Under the pieces are notes generated by a model. It was given only the letters and a program-made list of their open reading frames with translations, was not told the origin of the DNA and did no database searches. Source: Ponticoccus alexandrii (GTDB lineage: Bacteria > Pseudomonadota > Alphaproteobacteria > Rhodobacterales > Rhodobacteraceae). Taken from it: 64,000 nt of DNA. Made by a program: the position numbers and the translations under genes. The DNA is taken from assembly GCF_016806125.1 (NCBI RefSeq), contig NZ_CP047166.1, forward strand, positions 3,720,001 to 3,784,000, written 5' to 3'. Positions 31,939-40,252 of this stretch are shown here, one piece after another. Numbering within the stretch: position 1 is the stretch's first letter; the number at the start of each line of letters is the position of its first letter.

Positions 31939-33625
31939 GAAATTCCGCATCCGCCGTCCGTCCGAGGACGAGACGCCCCGCCCCCGCCCCAGTTTTGCCA
32001 AGGCGGCGCCCGCCGGTGTCGCCGCGAACCAGCCGCCCTCTGCCGCGCAGGACGCGGCGCCTGCGGACTCCCGCGCTGCCCCGGTCGCGACGCCAAAGGC
32101 CGCGCCCGCGCCAGAGGCCACCCCCGGACCCAGCGCCGCGAACGAACCCCGCAGCGGCGCGGTGGACACCGCCCGGCAGGTCGCCGGGGAAACCGACATG
32201 GACGCGATCCGCAAGGAGGGGCTGACCGGCCGCCAGTTGCGCATGGCGCGCCGCGTGGCGCAGAAGCATGGCCTTGCGCCGACCTCGGATTTCGACGCGG
32301 TGCGCCTGTTGCGCGCCCGTGGCATCGACCCGTTCCAGCGGGCCAACACGCTTGAACTCGTCCAGCCCGAGCAGACACCGGAACAGGACAAGCGCCCCGA
32401 ACCCAGGGTGCAACTGCCGCAGACCATTGCCGTCAAGAAGGACCAGCTTCCCTCGACAGAGACGGTCTCTCCTGCCGAACGCCGCGCCGCGGAAATCCAG
32501 CGCATCCAGCGCGATCTTGCAGCGCGGCGCCGCAAGAAAAGCCTGCTGCTGCTGGTGCGTCTGGCCGCCTTCGTGCTGCTGCCGACGGTGCTGGCCGGGT
32601 ATTACTACTACGCCGTCGCCACGCCGATGTATTCGACCAAGTCCGAGTTCCTGATCCTCAAGGCCGAGAGTTCGGGCGGGGCCATGGGCTCGCTCTTCTC
32701 GGGCACGCAGTTCGCGACCAATCAGGACGCCATCGCCGTGCAGTCCTACCTGACCTCCAAGGACGCGATGCTGCGGCTGGATCAGGACGTGGGCTTCAAG
32801 TCGCATTACACGCAGGCATGGATCGACCCGATCCAGCGCCTGTCCGGGGACCCGACCAACGAAGAGGCCTTCAAGGTCTACAAGAAGAACATCGAGATCG
32901 GCTATGACCCGACCGAGGGCGTGATCAAGATGGAGATCATGGCCGCCGACCCCGAGACCGCCGCCGAGTTCAGCCGCGCCCTGATCGGCTACGCCGAAGA
33001 GCGGGTGGATACGCTGTCGCTGCGCAAGCGGTCGAACGCAGTCGAGGACGCAGAGGCCGGGCTGATCGCCGCCGAAGAGGACCGCCGCGCCGCGCAGGAG
33101 CTTCTGGTGCGCATGCAGCAAGAGGGCAATATCGTCGACCCCGAGGCGCGCATCGCCTCGCTGCGGCAGCAGATCAGCACCTATGAATTGCAGTTGCAGG
33201 AAAAGCGGTTGCAGTTGCAGGCCCTGCTGGACAACGCGCGCCCGAACCGGGCCAAGGTCGACGGCACCAGCGGCGACGTCCGGCGGCTGGAGGCCCTGCT
33301 TGCGGACCTGAACGCGCAGATGACGCAGGCGGCCGAGGGCGAAGGTTCGCTGGCCGAGAAGGCGATTCAGATCAAGCTGGCCGAGGCCGATCTCGCCACC
33401 CGCGACCTGATGCTGCAGACCGCGCTGGAACGGCTGGAGCAGGCCCGCCGCGACGCCGACAGCCAGGCCCGCTACCTGACCACCTCGGTGGTGCCGGTGG
33501 CCTCGGAAGACCCGAGCTACCCGCGCAAGTTCGAGAACACGATCCTCGCCTTCCTGATCTTCGGCGGCATCTACCTGATGATCTCGCTGACCGCCTCGAT
33601 CCTGCGCGAACAGGTTGCCAGCTGA
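31916..33625 (+). CDS. KpsE-like polysaccharide export inner-membrane protein
   Basis: A 569-residue protein. The first 200 residues are a long charged, Ala- and Pro-rich cytoplasmic tail. A membrane helix near 205-230 (LLLLVRLAAFVLLPTVLAGYY) leads to a periplasmic part containing a coiled coil (about 370-510), closed by a second helix near 540-562. This is the two-helix layout of KpsE/Wzz polysaccharide co-polymerases, and PMYSTKSEFLILKAESS is a KpsE-like opening. It is translationally coupled to the KpsT-like gene. The long N-terminal tail is unusual. Confidence 0.78.
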   Translation: MTTKPKAKKFRIRRPSEDETPRPRPSFAKAAPAGVAANQPPSAAQDAAPADSRAAPVATPKAAPAPEATPGPSAANEPRSGAVDTARQVAGETDMDAIRKEGLTGRQLRMARRVAQKHGLAPTSDFDAVRLLRARGIDPFQRANTLELVQPEQTPEQDKRPEPRVQLPQTIAVKKDQLPSTETVSPAERRAAEIQRIQRDLAARRRKKSLLLLVRLAAFVLLPTVLAGYYYYAVATPMYSTKSEFLILKAESSGGAMGSLFSGTQFATNQDAIAVQSYLTSKDAMLRLDQDVGFKSHYTQAWIDPIQRLSGDPTNEEAFKVYKKNIEIGYDPTEGVIKMEIMAADPETAAEFSRALIGYAEERVDTLSLRKRSNAVEDAEAGLIAAEEDRRAAQELLVRMQQEGNIVDPEARIASLRQQISTYELQLQEKRLQLQALLDNARPNRAKVDGTSGDVRRLEALLADLNAQMTQAAEGEGSLAEKAIQIKLAEADLATRDLMLQTALERLEQARRDADSQARYLTTSVVPVASEDPSYPRKFENTILAFLIFGGIYLMISLTASILREQVAS

Positions 33626-33653
33626 CCGCTGACATCGCCGGAATTTCTTCCCG

Positions 33654-33681
33654 CGCGGCGGCCCTGATCCGGGCTGCCGCG
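33654..33681 (+). terminator. Possible terminator after the KpsE-like gene
   Basis: An 11-bp stem with one G-U pair (33654-33664 with 33671-33681) lies 28 bases past the stop. It lacks a U-run, so its role is uncertain. Confidence 0.4.
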
Positions 33682-33801
33682 TGGAAGCGCCGCCGCCCAT
33701 GCAGCGCCTAAGGTGCTGACAGCTGCGATAAATGCGCCGGTGGACAGGATGTTCGGAAATCTGCTTGCACCTGCCTGTTACGTTTTGCTAAACGCGTCGG
33801 C

Positions 33802-33891
33802 GGAGAGGTGGCCGAGTGGTCGAAGGCGCACGCCTGGAAAGTGTGTAGGCGGGGAACCGTCTCGAGGGTTCGAATCCCTTCCTCTCCGCCA
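33802..33891 (+). tRNA. tRNA-Ser (anticodon GGA)
   Basis: A complete 90-base serine tRNA including encoded CCA. The acceptor stem pairs GGAGAGG with CCTCTCC. The anticodon stem CACGC/GTGTG holds the loop CTGGAAA, so the anticodon is GGA (33836-33838), reading UCC and UCU. A long variable arm follows, as expected for serine, and the T arm contains GGTTCGAATCC. tRNA-Ser genes are common targets for integrating elements, and the next genes downstream look like the remains of one. Confidence 0.95.
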
Positions 33892-34087
33892 TAATTTTGG
33901 CTAACACGTTCATATGACTTAGGACTTTCTAAGCCTTTGAACTTTCCCACCTTCCTGCCCACCTACGGAGAATGCGGTCTGATCTCGGCTGCGCGTTGTT
34001 TGGGGCTGAGTGGTCAGGCTTGATCAATGGGCGCTGATTTTCTGGGAAAACCGCCCGCATGCCACGCAATGCTCGCTAAAAGGATAA

Positions 34088-34107
34088 TACGGTCAACAAC
34101 GACCGTA
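34088..34107. promoter_or_regulatory. Inverted repeat upstream of the AlpA-like gene
   Basis: A perfect 7-bp inverted repeat, TACGGTC-AACAAC-GACCGTA, sits 24 bases before the ATG at 34131, in a relatively AT-rich stretch. Element-borne regulators often bind such sites in their own promoters. The 239 bases between the tRNA and this gene hold no other feature that I recognise. Confidence 0.4.
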
Positions 34108-34130
34108 ATCCCAAAGCTCAGGCGGAAAAC

Positions 34131-34505
34131 ATGCCTCTGGTCAACTCATCTCTCTATCTGCCTGTCACGCAAGTGGCAGAACGCTTCGGCGTCTCTGAAG
34201 ATACCATCTGGCGCTGGAAACGGAACGGCACGTTCCCGGTGCCGCGTCGCCTTGGGCCAAAGATGAAGCGCTGGAGGCTCGCCGACGTCCTTGAGTTCGA
34301 AGCGGGTCTCGAAACCTGCATGATGATGACGTTCGACACGTCTGCCATCACCCCAAGCCCTGAAACCTGTCGCATGATCGAACTGCACGCGCTCCGGACT
34401 CCGTTCGGAGAGCGCTACCGCTATGGCATCAAGGAAGCAGCATGGCTCAAACTGCCGACCTTTCTCCCCTCGCGTATTACGATCCTCTTCACAGGACAGC
34501 CCTAG
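34131..34505 (+). CDS. AlpA/excisionase-type DNA-binding protein
   Basis: A 124-residue protein whose first 60 residues are a MerR-like helix-turn-helix of the AlpA family: LYLPVTQVAERFGVSEDTIWRWKRNGTFPVPRRLGPKMKRW. Such proteins regulate excision or gene expression of prophages and integrative elements. The C-terminal 60 residues match nothing I recognise. No integrase accompanies it. It lies 239 bases after tRNA-Ser, as in integrated elements, and the following gene starts inside its 3' end. Confidence 0.75.
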   Translation: MPLVNSSLYLPVTQVAERFGVSEDTIWRWKRNGTFPVPRRLGPKMKRWRLADVLEFEAGLETCMMMTFDTSAITPSPETCRMIELHALRTPFGERYRYGIKEAAWLKLPTFLPSRITILFTGQP

Positions 34506-34610
34506 GGCCGGCAGACGCCACGGAACTGCCGCCAGGGTTCGTGGTGCGGCCCGACGGCAGCTACTTGAACAGCGGCGCGGGTGACCCGATAGTTTCGGAT
34601 CCTGGCGGCA
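34442..34610 (+). pseudogene. Truncated element gene, N-terminal fragment
   Basis: An ATG at 34442, nine bases after AAGGAAGC, opens a frame reading MAQTADLSPLAYYDPL and then LPPGFVVRPDGSYLN. This resembles the start of element-borne primase/DUF927-type proteins, where an opening of the type PPGF-V-PDG-Y is common. The recognisable part stops after about 50 codons, near 34600; beyond that the frame merely runs antisense to the neighbouring glycosyltransferase. I read it as the broken left part of a deleted element. The exact break point is not clear. Confidence 0.45.
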
Positions 34611-34654
34611 ATCGACGATTGCCCGAAACCGGGCCGATGAAGCCAAACGCTCGC

Positions 34655-35632
34655 TCACGCTGCCATGACTTTGTGTGGCAGAACGTCGTCAAGCATTCGC
34701 AGCCAGCTATCACTGAACGAGTCGTGCGCGTCTGGGGACGCCACGGATGTCGCGGCTTCCGTCAGGCACATGGCCAAAGTGCTGGCCCAGTCACGCACAG
34801 AAGCACCCCGGACAAATCGCGCGCCTTTCCCGCTTTCCCGCAGGCCGTCCACATCCGCGCAAACGAGCCTCCGCCCCGCCGCGCGAGCCTCCAGCGCGAC
34901 CAACCCGAAGGCTTCCCAACGCGACGGCATGGCGACCAGATCGACTTTGCTGTAGGCCGCAACGGGCGAGACCGTGTGCCCGTGAAACAGGATCCGTGGG
35001 TCCCCGGCTGCGCCAGCGGCAAGGGCTGCGGCCTCTGGCCCCGTGCCATGGATATGCAGAGCAATGTCACGGTCGGGCAGCATCCGGAACGCGTCAATCA
35101 GAATGTCGAAGCCCTTCTGTCGGTGCAGGCGTCCGATGGCGCCAATGACCCGAACGGGACCGCTCTGGCGAGGAATGGCCCGGAAGGCTGACAGGTCGAT
35201 GGCGGAGGGAATGACCTGAAGAGACGAAGGCCCGACAAGTCCGCGTTTCTGCAACCATCGGCCCTGCGCTTCGCTGACCGCGACCACCCGGTCGAACAGC
35301 GAGAAAGACAGCCTGAGCATCGTGAAAAATCGGGCACGGGCCGACACGTTCTGCGCCGTGAAGGCCTCTGTGTAGCTGTGTTCGACATGGATCAGGGGAA
35401 GTTGCGCGTGGCGGGCCCGGAACGCGATCAGATGCGGCAGGCGTTGCCAGGACAGGGAAAGATGCGAGACAACGACATCGGCCTGTACCGCAGGCAGTGC
35501 ACCGGTCGGAGACACGATCCGGACAATGTGATCCGCCTGGTCGGCGAGCTTCGGTGACGTGGTCAAATGGTCGATGACGCGCATGACTCCGCCAGGGGTG
35601 GTGTCATCGACAAGGTGCAGGATGCGGGGCAT
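34655..35632 (-). CDS. Glycosyltransferase family 4 protein
   Basis: A 325-residue GT-B-fold glycosyltransferase. It begins MPRILHLVDDTTPGGVMRVI, the acceptor-side Rossmann loop, and has IGRLHRQKGFDILIDAF and the EAFGLVALEARAAG motif in which the two glutamates hold the donor nucleotide sugar. It acts in the cytoplasm on a lipid-linked glycan. I begin at the ATG at 35632, which has AAGGAG eight bases ahead. It is the last gene of a minus-strand set running from 38805 (flippase and three glycosyltransferases). Confidence 0.87.
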   Translation of the reverse strand: MPRILHLVDDTTPGGVMRVIDHLTTSPKLADQADHIVRIVSPTGALPAVQADVVVSHLSLSWQRLPHLIAFRARHAQLPLIHVEHSYTEAFTAQNVSARARFFTMLRLSFSLFDRVVAVSEAQGRWLQKRGLVGPSSLQVIPSAIDLSAFRAIPRQSGPVRVIGAIGRLHRQKGFDILIDAFRMLPDRDIALHIHGTGPEAAALAAGAAGDPRILFHGHTVSPVAAYSKVDLVAMPSRWEAFGLVALEARAAGRRLVCADVDGLRESGKGARFVRGASVRDWASTLAMCLTEAATSVASPDAHDSFSDSWLRMLDDVLPHKVMAA

Positions 35633-35652
35633 GAGGTGGCTCCTTGAGTTGA

Positions 35653-36639
35653 TCATGAACGGCTCGGGCTGCGCTGCGCGCCCAAGAGGGTGAGCGGTCC
35701 CAATCCAAGACGGCCGGTGGCGACAGCGGCAAGAAGGGTGACGCTGCTGCGCAGCGGCTCTTCGACCAGTGGGCGGAGGGATTGCTCCAGGGACCGGCGG
35801 ACGAAGTCACGCGCGACCGGGCCATCCCCCGCAGAAACCGCCCGCCGTGCGAGGTAACGCAACTGATAGGCACGGGCGGTGGCCTCATGGCGGTCGAAAA
35901 ACTCCGGCGCGGCGGGCCGAAGCTTGGCGACCATCCTCTCCCACGACGCGAGCTGTGCATCGACATTCGCGGAAAGGCCGTTGCCGTTCAGGCGGTATTC
36001 GGTCAGCAAGCCGGGCACGCCTTCGACCATCCAGTCCGTCGTCAGGCACAGGCGCAGCCAGCATTCGATGTCCTCGGACTGGCGGAAGGTCTCGTCGAAG
36101 ACCCAGTCCCGCGTGGCTTCGCTGGCCGGACGCCATGCAAGGTCGGCAAGGGTCTCGCGGCGCATCACCGGGCTGGAGCCGTTGCCGACGGGATTGCGCT
36201 TGAAGACATGCGCCGATGTTACGCCATAGAGGCGCGGGCGCTGCGCGTGGCGGATCCGCGCTCCGGTCTCGTCGATCAGGGCAGAGCCGGAGTAGCTGAG
36301 CCCCACCAGCGGCATGCAGCCCAGGTGATCGACATGCGCGGCCAGTTTCTCGGGCAACCAGAGGTCATCGGCGTCGCAAAAACCCACGACGGCGCCGGTC
36401 GCGGCATGGATACCGGAGTTGCGGGCGCCCGCCAGCCCCCGGTTGCCCTGTCGGACCAGACGGATGCGCGGGTCCGTCTTGGCGGCGCGAAGGGTGATCT
36501 CTGCGGTGTCGTCGGTCGATCCGTCGTCCACGACGACGATCTCGAGGTCCCGGAAGGTCTGCGAATGCAGGGACAGCAGTGTGGCGGGCAGGGTCCGGGC
36601 GGCGTTGAAAGCCGGGACGACGATCGAGGCAAATGGCAT
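35653..36639 (-). CDS. Glycosyltransferase family 2 protein
   Basis: A 328-residue GT-A enzyme. The N-terminal domain opens with ASIVVPAFNAARTL, VVVDDGSTDDTAEI and GFCDADDLWLPEKL; the last contains the metal-binding DxD-type site. A helical C-terminal part follows residue 200. Donor and acceptor are unknown. The start has AAGGAG. It lies 12 bases after the preceding GT2 gene and belongs to the same operon as the flippase. Confidence 0.87.
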   Translation of the reverse strand: MPFASIVVPAFNAARTLPATLLSLHSQTFRDLEIVVVDDGSTDDTAEITLRAAKTDPRIRLVRQGNRGLAGARNSGIHAATGAVVGFCDADDLWLPEKLAAHVDHLGCMPLVGLSYSGSALIDETGARIRHAQRPRLYGVTSAHVFKRNPVGNGSSPVMRRETLADLAWRPASEATRDWVFDETFRQSEDIECWLRLCLTTDWMVEGVPGLLTEYRLNGNGLSANVDAQLASWERMVAKLRPAAPEFFDRHEATARAYQLRYLARRAVSAGDGPVARDFVRRSLEQSLRPLVEEPLRSSVTLLAAVATGRLGLGPLTLLGAQRSPSRS

Positions 36640-36651
36640 GGGAAAGCTCCT

Positions 36652-37575
36652 TCAGCGGGAAAAGAGAAAGCGCCGCAGATCGCGGGGCATGGCAGGGTAG
36701 GCAAGACCGCCGATCGCGGTGACCAGGCCGCGCCGCAGCGGGGTCAGGAACGCGGCGGCATCGGTCGCGATCCCCTCTGTCACCAAGGCGCGGACAGAGG
36801 CGTGATCGTGGCCCAGCCGCATGGCCCGGCGCGTGAGGTAGCGCAGATAGCGCGCCTCGGAGCGGGGCTGGTTGGCATGGCCATAGCGCAGAGCGGTGCG
36901 CAGAACGGCGGTCCGGCTCTGTCGCATCGCGTCGAGGTCAGAGGACAGGCCGCCGGTGCTTTGCCGGTACAGGACCTGGTCGCGGTCGATCCCTTCGACA
37001 CGGAACCCCTCTCCGACCAGCGTCACGAGGTGATCGAGGTCCTCGTTGTGAACCATGTCCTCGCGAAAGCCCCCCACCGCGCCGAAGCTCTCGCGTCTGA
37101 CGGACAGGTTCGACAGGGTGCAGACCGGGTTTTCGGCCAACAGCATCGGGATGGTCAGCGGCTCTTCGGGCACCGTGGACCGGCTGGTGACGCGGGCGGG
37201 GTCGTTGGTGAAGAAACCGACGCGGCCAAAGACGGCGTCCGCCTCGCCCCGCAGAAGGGTATGGGCGATGTCGTCAAGCTTGTTCGGCGTCCAGAGGTCG
37301 TCGGCGTCGAGAAAGCAGAAGACATCGCCCCGCGCCAAGGCCAGCGCCCCGTGATTGCGCGCGGCGCTGGGTCCCTTTCCCGGGTTGCGTGCGACACGCA
37401 GGCGGGGATCTTCGGCGGCCAGCGCCTCTGCCAGGACAAGGCTGTCGTCGGTCGATCCATCGTCGATCAGGATCGCCTCCCACCGGGTCCGGGTCTGGGC
37501 CTGTATGGAGCGCACCGTGGCGGTCAGGGTGCGTTCGGCGTTGTAGACGGGCACGATCACGGAAATCAGGGCCAT
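36652..37575 (-). CDS. Glycosyltransferase family 2 protein
   Basis: A 307-residue GT-A enzyme related to the next one, with ISVIVPVYNAERTL, ILIDDGSTDDSLVLA and FCFLDADDLWTPNKL. The two genes probably arose by duplication, though only the N-terminal half is clearly alike. The start sits in the end of the flippase coding sequence's spacer, with AAGGAAGC inside the flippase gene. It presumably adds one sugar to the repeat unit. Confidence 0.87.
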   Translation of the reverse strand: MALISVIVPVYNAERTLTATVRSIQAQTRTRWEAILIDDGSTDDSLVLAEALAAEDPRLRVARNPGKGPSAARNHGALALARGDVFCFLDADDLWTPNKLDDIAHTLLRGEADAVFGRVGFFTNDPARVTSRSTVPEEPLTIPMLLAENPVCTLSNLSVRRESFGAVGGFREDMVHNEDLDHLVTLVGEGFRVEGIDRDQVLYRQSTGGLSSDLDAMRQSRTAVLRTALRYGHANQPRSEARYLRYLTRRAMRLGHDHASVRALVTEGIATDAAAFLTPLRRGLVTAIGGLAYPAMPRDLRRFLFSR

Positions 37576-37578
37576 GGG

Positions 37579-38805
37579 TCAAGCTTCCTTGAACAGGTGG
37601 GGGAAGGACAGGCGCAGGGCGGGGCGCGACAGCGCCAGCATCACGCCACAGGCGACGGCAAGGTGGGTCCAGGCCAGCGCGACAAGGCCGAAGGGCGCAG
37701 CGAGGGCGGTGGCGGCCAGCAGCGCCCCCGTCAGGATCGCGGTGCCGCGCAACTCGTCGCCGGTGCGGCTTTCCGCCCGCATCCACCCCGCCGTCGCGGT
37801 CCAGAGCATCGTCGGAATGGCCACGAGGCAGAGGATGGCGACCGGCGTGGCCAGTGCGGCATGGTCGGCGCCCAAGAGCAGCGGCACGTACCACGGCGCC
37901 AACAGGGCCTGAGCCACAACCGCTGGCGTGATCAGGCAGAGTGACAGGCGCAACCCGTCCCGCAGCGCCACGGCGCGGGAGGGCGCGCGGCAGAGGTGGG
38001 GAAAGAGAACGGCGGCAAAGGCCGTCGAAAAGGAGGTGGCAAGGCTCAGGCCCGCGTTGAAGGCCATGAAGTAGGCGCCCAGCAGTTCGGGGCCGAGAAG
38101 GGCGCCGATCACCAGCTTGTCCGCGTGCAGGCGCGCCGTCCGGATGACTTCGGTTCCCAGAACCGGGCCGCCGAACCGCAGGAACCCGGCGATGGGTGCC
38201 AGCCCCGCAGCGGGATCGGGTCGCCACGGGTGCAGGCGGCGCATGGCCCACAGCCAGACCGGCGCGGTCAGCAGGCGCGGCAACACCAGCGCGATGGCCG
38301 AGGGCCACAGCATCGCCAGCAGGACCGACATCAGGTTGGCGGTCACGGCCTGTGTTCCGGCGATGGCGGCGGTCTGCTTGAGTTTGCCCGCGCGCAGCGC
38401 AAGGCCGCACTGGACCAGCCCGCCGGGCATGAACAGGTATTCCCCGGCGAGGATCAGCACCAGCGCCGCCAGCATGGCATTGCCGGTTGCAAGCCAAAGG
38501 GCCAGGGCCATCGCGGCCTGAACCGTGAACAGCCCCGTGCACCAGATCCAGTTCAGGCGATGCGCCCGGTTGCAGGTGGCGGCAAGGTGCTCTTCGGGGG
38601 CTGCGACGATGCGTTGACCGACCCCATTCTCGGTCAGCGACTTCAGCAGGTCGCCCATCGCAAGCGCCGCGGCGGCCATGCCGATCTCGGCAAGATCCAG
38701 CGTGCGGGCGACGGCGATCACCACGCCCAGCCGCGACAGCTTCGTGGCGACTTCAGAGGCGCCATAGGCCATCAACTGGCCGAATAGTGAGTTTGGGCGA
38801 GACAC
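37579..38805 (-). CDS. Wzx-type oligosaccharide flippase
   Basis: A 408-residue membrane protein of the MATE/MOP superfamily with about 12 helices. The opening LFGQLMAYGASEVATKLSRL and LGPELLGAYFMAFNAGLSLA match lipopolysaccharide flippases. It moves lipid-linked repeat units across the inner membrane. The start codon is GTG at 38805, with AGGAG 10 bases upstream. It is first in the minus-strand glycosyltransferase operon and divergent from the Wza-type gene across 194 bases. Confidence 0.85.
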   Translation of the reverse strand: MSRPNSLFGQLMAYGASEVATKLSRLGVVIAVARTLDLAEIGMAAAALAMGDLLKSLTENGVGQRIVAAPEEHLAATCNRAHRLNWIWCTGLFTVQAAMALALWLATGNAMLAALVLILAGEYLFMPGGLVQCGLALRAGKLKQTAAIAGTQAVTANLMSVLLAMLWPSAIALVLPRLLTAPVWLWAMRRLHPWRPDPAAGLAPIAGFLRFGGPVLGTEVIRTARLHADKLVIGALLGPELLGAYFMAFNAGLSLATSFSTAFAAVLFPHLCRAPSRAVALRDGLRLSLCLITPAVVAQALLAPWYVPLLLGADHAALATPVAILCLVAIPTMLWTATAGWMRAESRTGDELRGTAILTGALLAATALAAPFGLVALAWTHLAVACGVMLALSRPALRLSFPHLFKEA

Positions 38806-38999
38806 TTGGGACGGGCTCCTGTTCAGGGTCCGTTAACCCATAGCCGGGCCCGCGGCGGGCTGTCCCCCGCGCGGCGGGAGGGGCAAGCGCCGCCTTCGTC
38901 CCGCGACCTATCCGGACGGACAGGTGGCCCATCCGCCCCCGTGGACGCCAAGCTGGACCTGTTGGGCTATGCAGGGGACGCCCATAAGAGAGAACCGCC

Positions 39000-40247
39000 A
39001 TGCCCTTGCCTTCAAAGAAACTTTCTTCGCCCCGACGCACCGCAACCCAGGTCACGACGGCGCTGTGCCTGTCGCTTTTGGCCGGGTGCGGTGCTGCGCC
39101 CGCCCCAAAGAACATCGCGCCCGTCCAGTCCGGGGGCGGCTTTCAGGCACAGTACCGCGACCCGCCGCGCCAGAGCCGCGATATGCTGATCTCGACCCGC
39201 ATGAACGCGGAAACCTGCCTGTCCGGCGGCGTGGCGGACACGGGAGCGGCGGGCAAGGGCGATGGCCTCGTGGCGCTTGCCCTGCGCGGAGAGCGACTGA
39301 GCCGCGACGACCTTCTCGACATCCGCGTCGGCGATGACGAAACCTTCAACGGCGACTACGTGATCTCTCGGGACGGGCTGCTGAAGATGCCTTTCCTGCC
39401 GCCGATCCCGGCGCAGGGGCGCACCACGGACGACATCGAACAGGACCTCGACCGCCTTCTGCGAGAGGGCGGGTTCTATGACAGCGCGCCGCGCCTGTCG
39501 GTCCGTCTGGTCGACATGGCCAGCGTCCGGGTCGCGGTATCGGGCGCAGTCTTCGAGCCTCATGCGGTCGAGGTGGGTCTGCGCCCCGGGGGCGAGATCG
39601 ACCGGGTGCGGCAGGGTGCCATCGGCGCCTCGACCGAGGGCCGCAACCTTTCGACCGCGCTGCGGGCCGCAGGCGGGGTGCGTCCCGACGCCGACCTGTC
39701 CCGGATCGAGCTGCACCGCGCCGGGCACCGGCACATTCTGGACCTGCGCGGCGTCTTTGAAGGGCGGCACATGACGGATATCGTGTTGCTTGCGGGCGAC
39801 GAGATCGTTGTGCCGTCGCGCCAGTGCTTTCAGGACGACCTGATGCGGCCCGGGCCGATCAGCCCGCCGGGGATCTCGCTGTTCCTGTCGAACCTCACGC
39901 AGCCCGCGACCGGCAACGCGCCCTCCGCCATCGGTCGGGACGTCCGCGAAGTGCCCTACGGCACCCGTTTCATGCAGGCGGTGGTGGACACCAACTGCGT
40001 TGGCGGGGCGCGGGCCAGCAGCGCGCACCGGTCGGCGGTGCTGTTCACCCGCGACCCGATGACCGGTGTCTCGGTCGTGATCGAGCGCAGCATCGAGGAC
40101 CAGTTGCACCGCGCCGACCGCGACGACTACGACCCCTACCTGCTGCCGGGCGACTCCATTGCCTGCTACGACAGCCGGGTCACCAATCTTGCAGAGATCG
40201 GCAGGGTGGTCGGCGGGGTCGCCGGGGTCGCACTGATGATCCCCTAG
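39000..40247 (+). CDS. Wza-type polysaccharide export lipoprotein
   Basis: A 415-residue secreted protein with a lipobox (LSLLAGC, cysteine 30). It has the export-protein domain DLLDIRVGDDETFNGDYVISRDGLLKMPF, a SLBB-type segment (VRVAVSGAVFEPHAVEV and GGVRPDADLSRIELHR) and a closing VLLAGDEIVVP. Wza forms the outer-membrane channel for capsule or exopolysaccharide. Compared with Wza, this protein has an extra C-terminal region after residue 280 that matches nothing I recognise. A GAGAG ribosome site precedes the ATG. Confidence 0.87.
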   Translation: MPLPSKKLSSPRRTATQVTTALCLSLLAGCGAAPAPKNIAPVQSGGGFQAQYRDPPRQSRDMLISTRMNAETCLSGGVADTGAAGKGDGLVALALRGERLSRDDLLDIRVGDDETFNGDYVISRDGLLKMPFLPPIPAQGRTTDDIEQDLDRLLREGGFYDSAPRLSVRLVDMASVRVAVSGAVFEPHAVEVGLRPGGEIDRVRQGAIGASTEGRNLSTALRAAGGVRPDADLSRIELHRAGHRHILDLRGVFEGRHMTDIVLLAGDEIVVPSRQCFQDDLMRPGPISPPGISLFLSNLTQPATGNAPSAIGRDVREVPYGTRFMQAVVDTNCVGGARASSAHRSAVLFTRDPMTGVSVVIERSIEDQLHRADRDDYDPYLLPGDSIACYDSRVTNLAEIGRVVGGVAGVALMIP

Positions 40248-40252
40248 CGATC

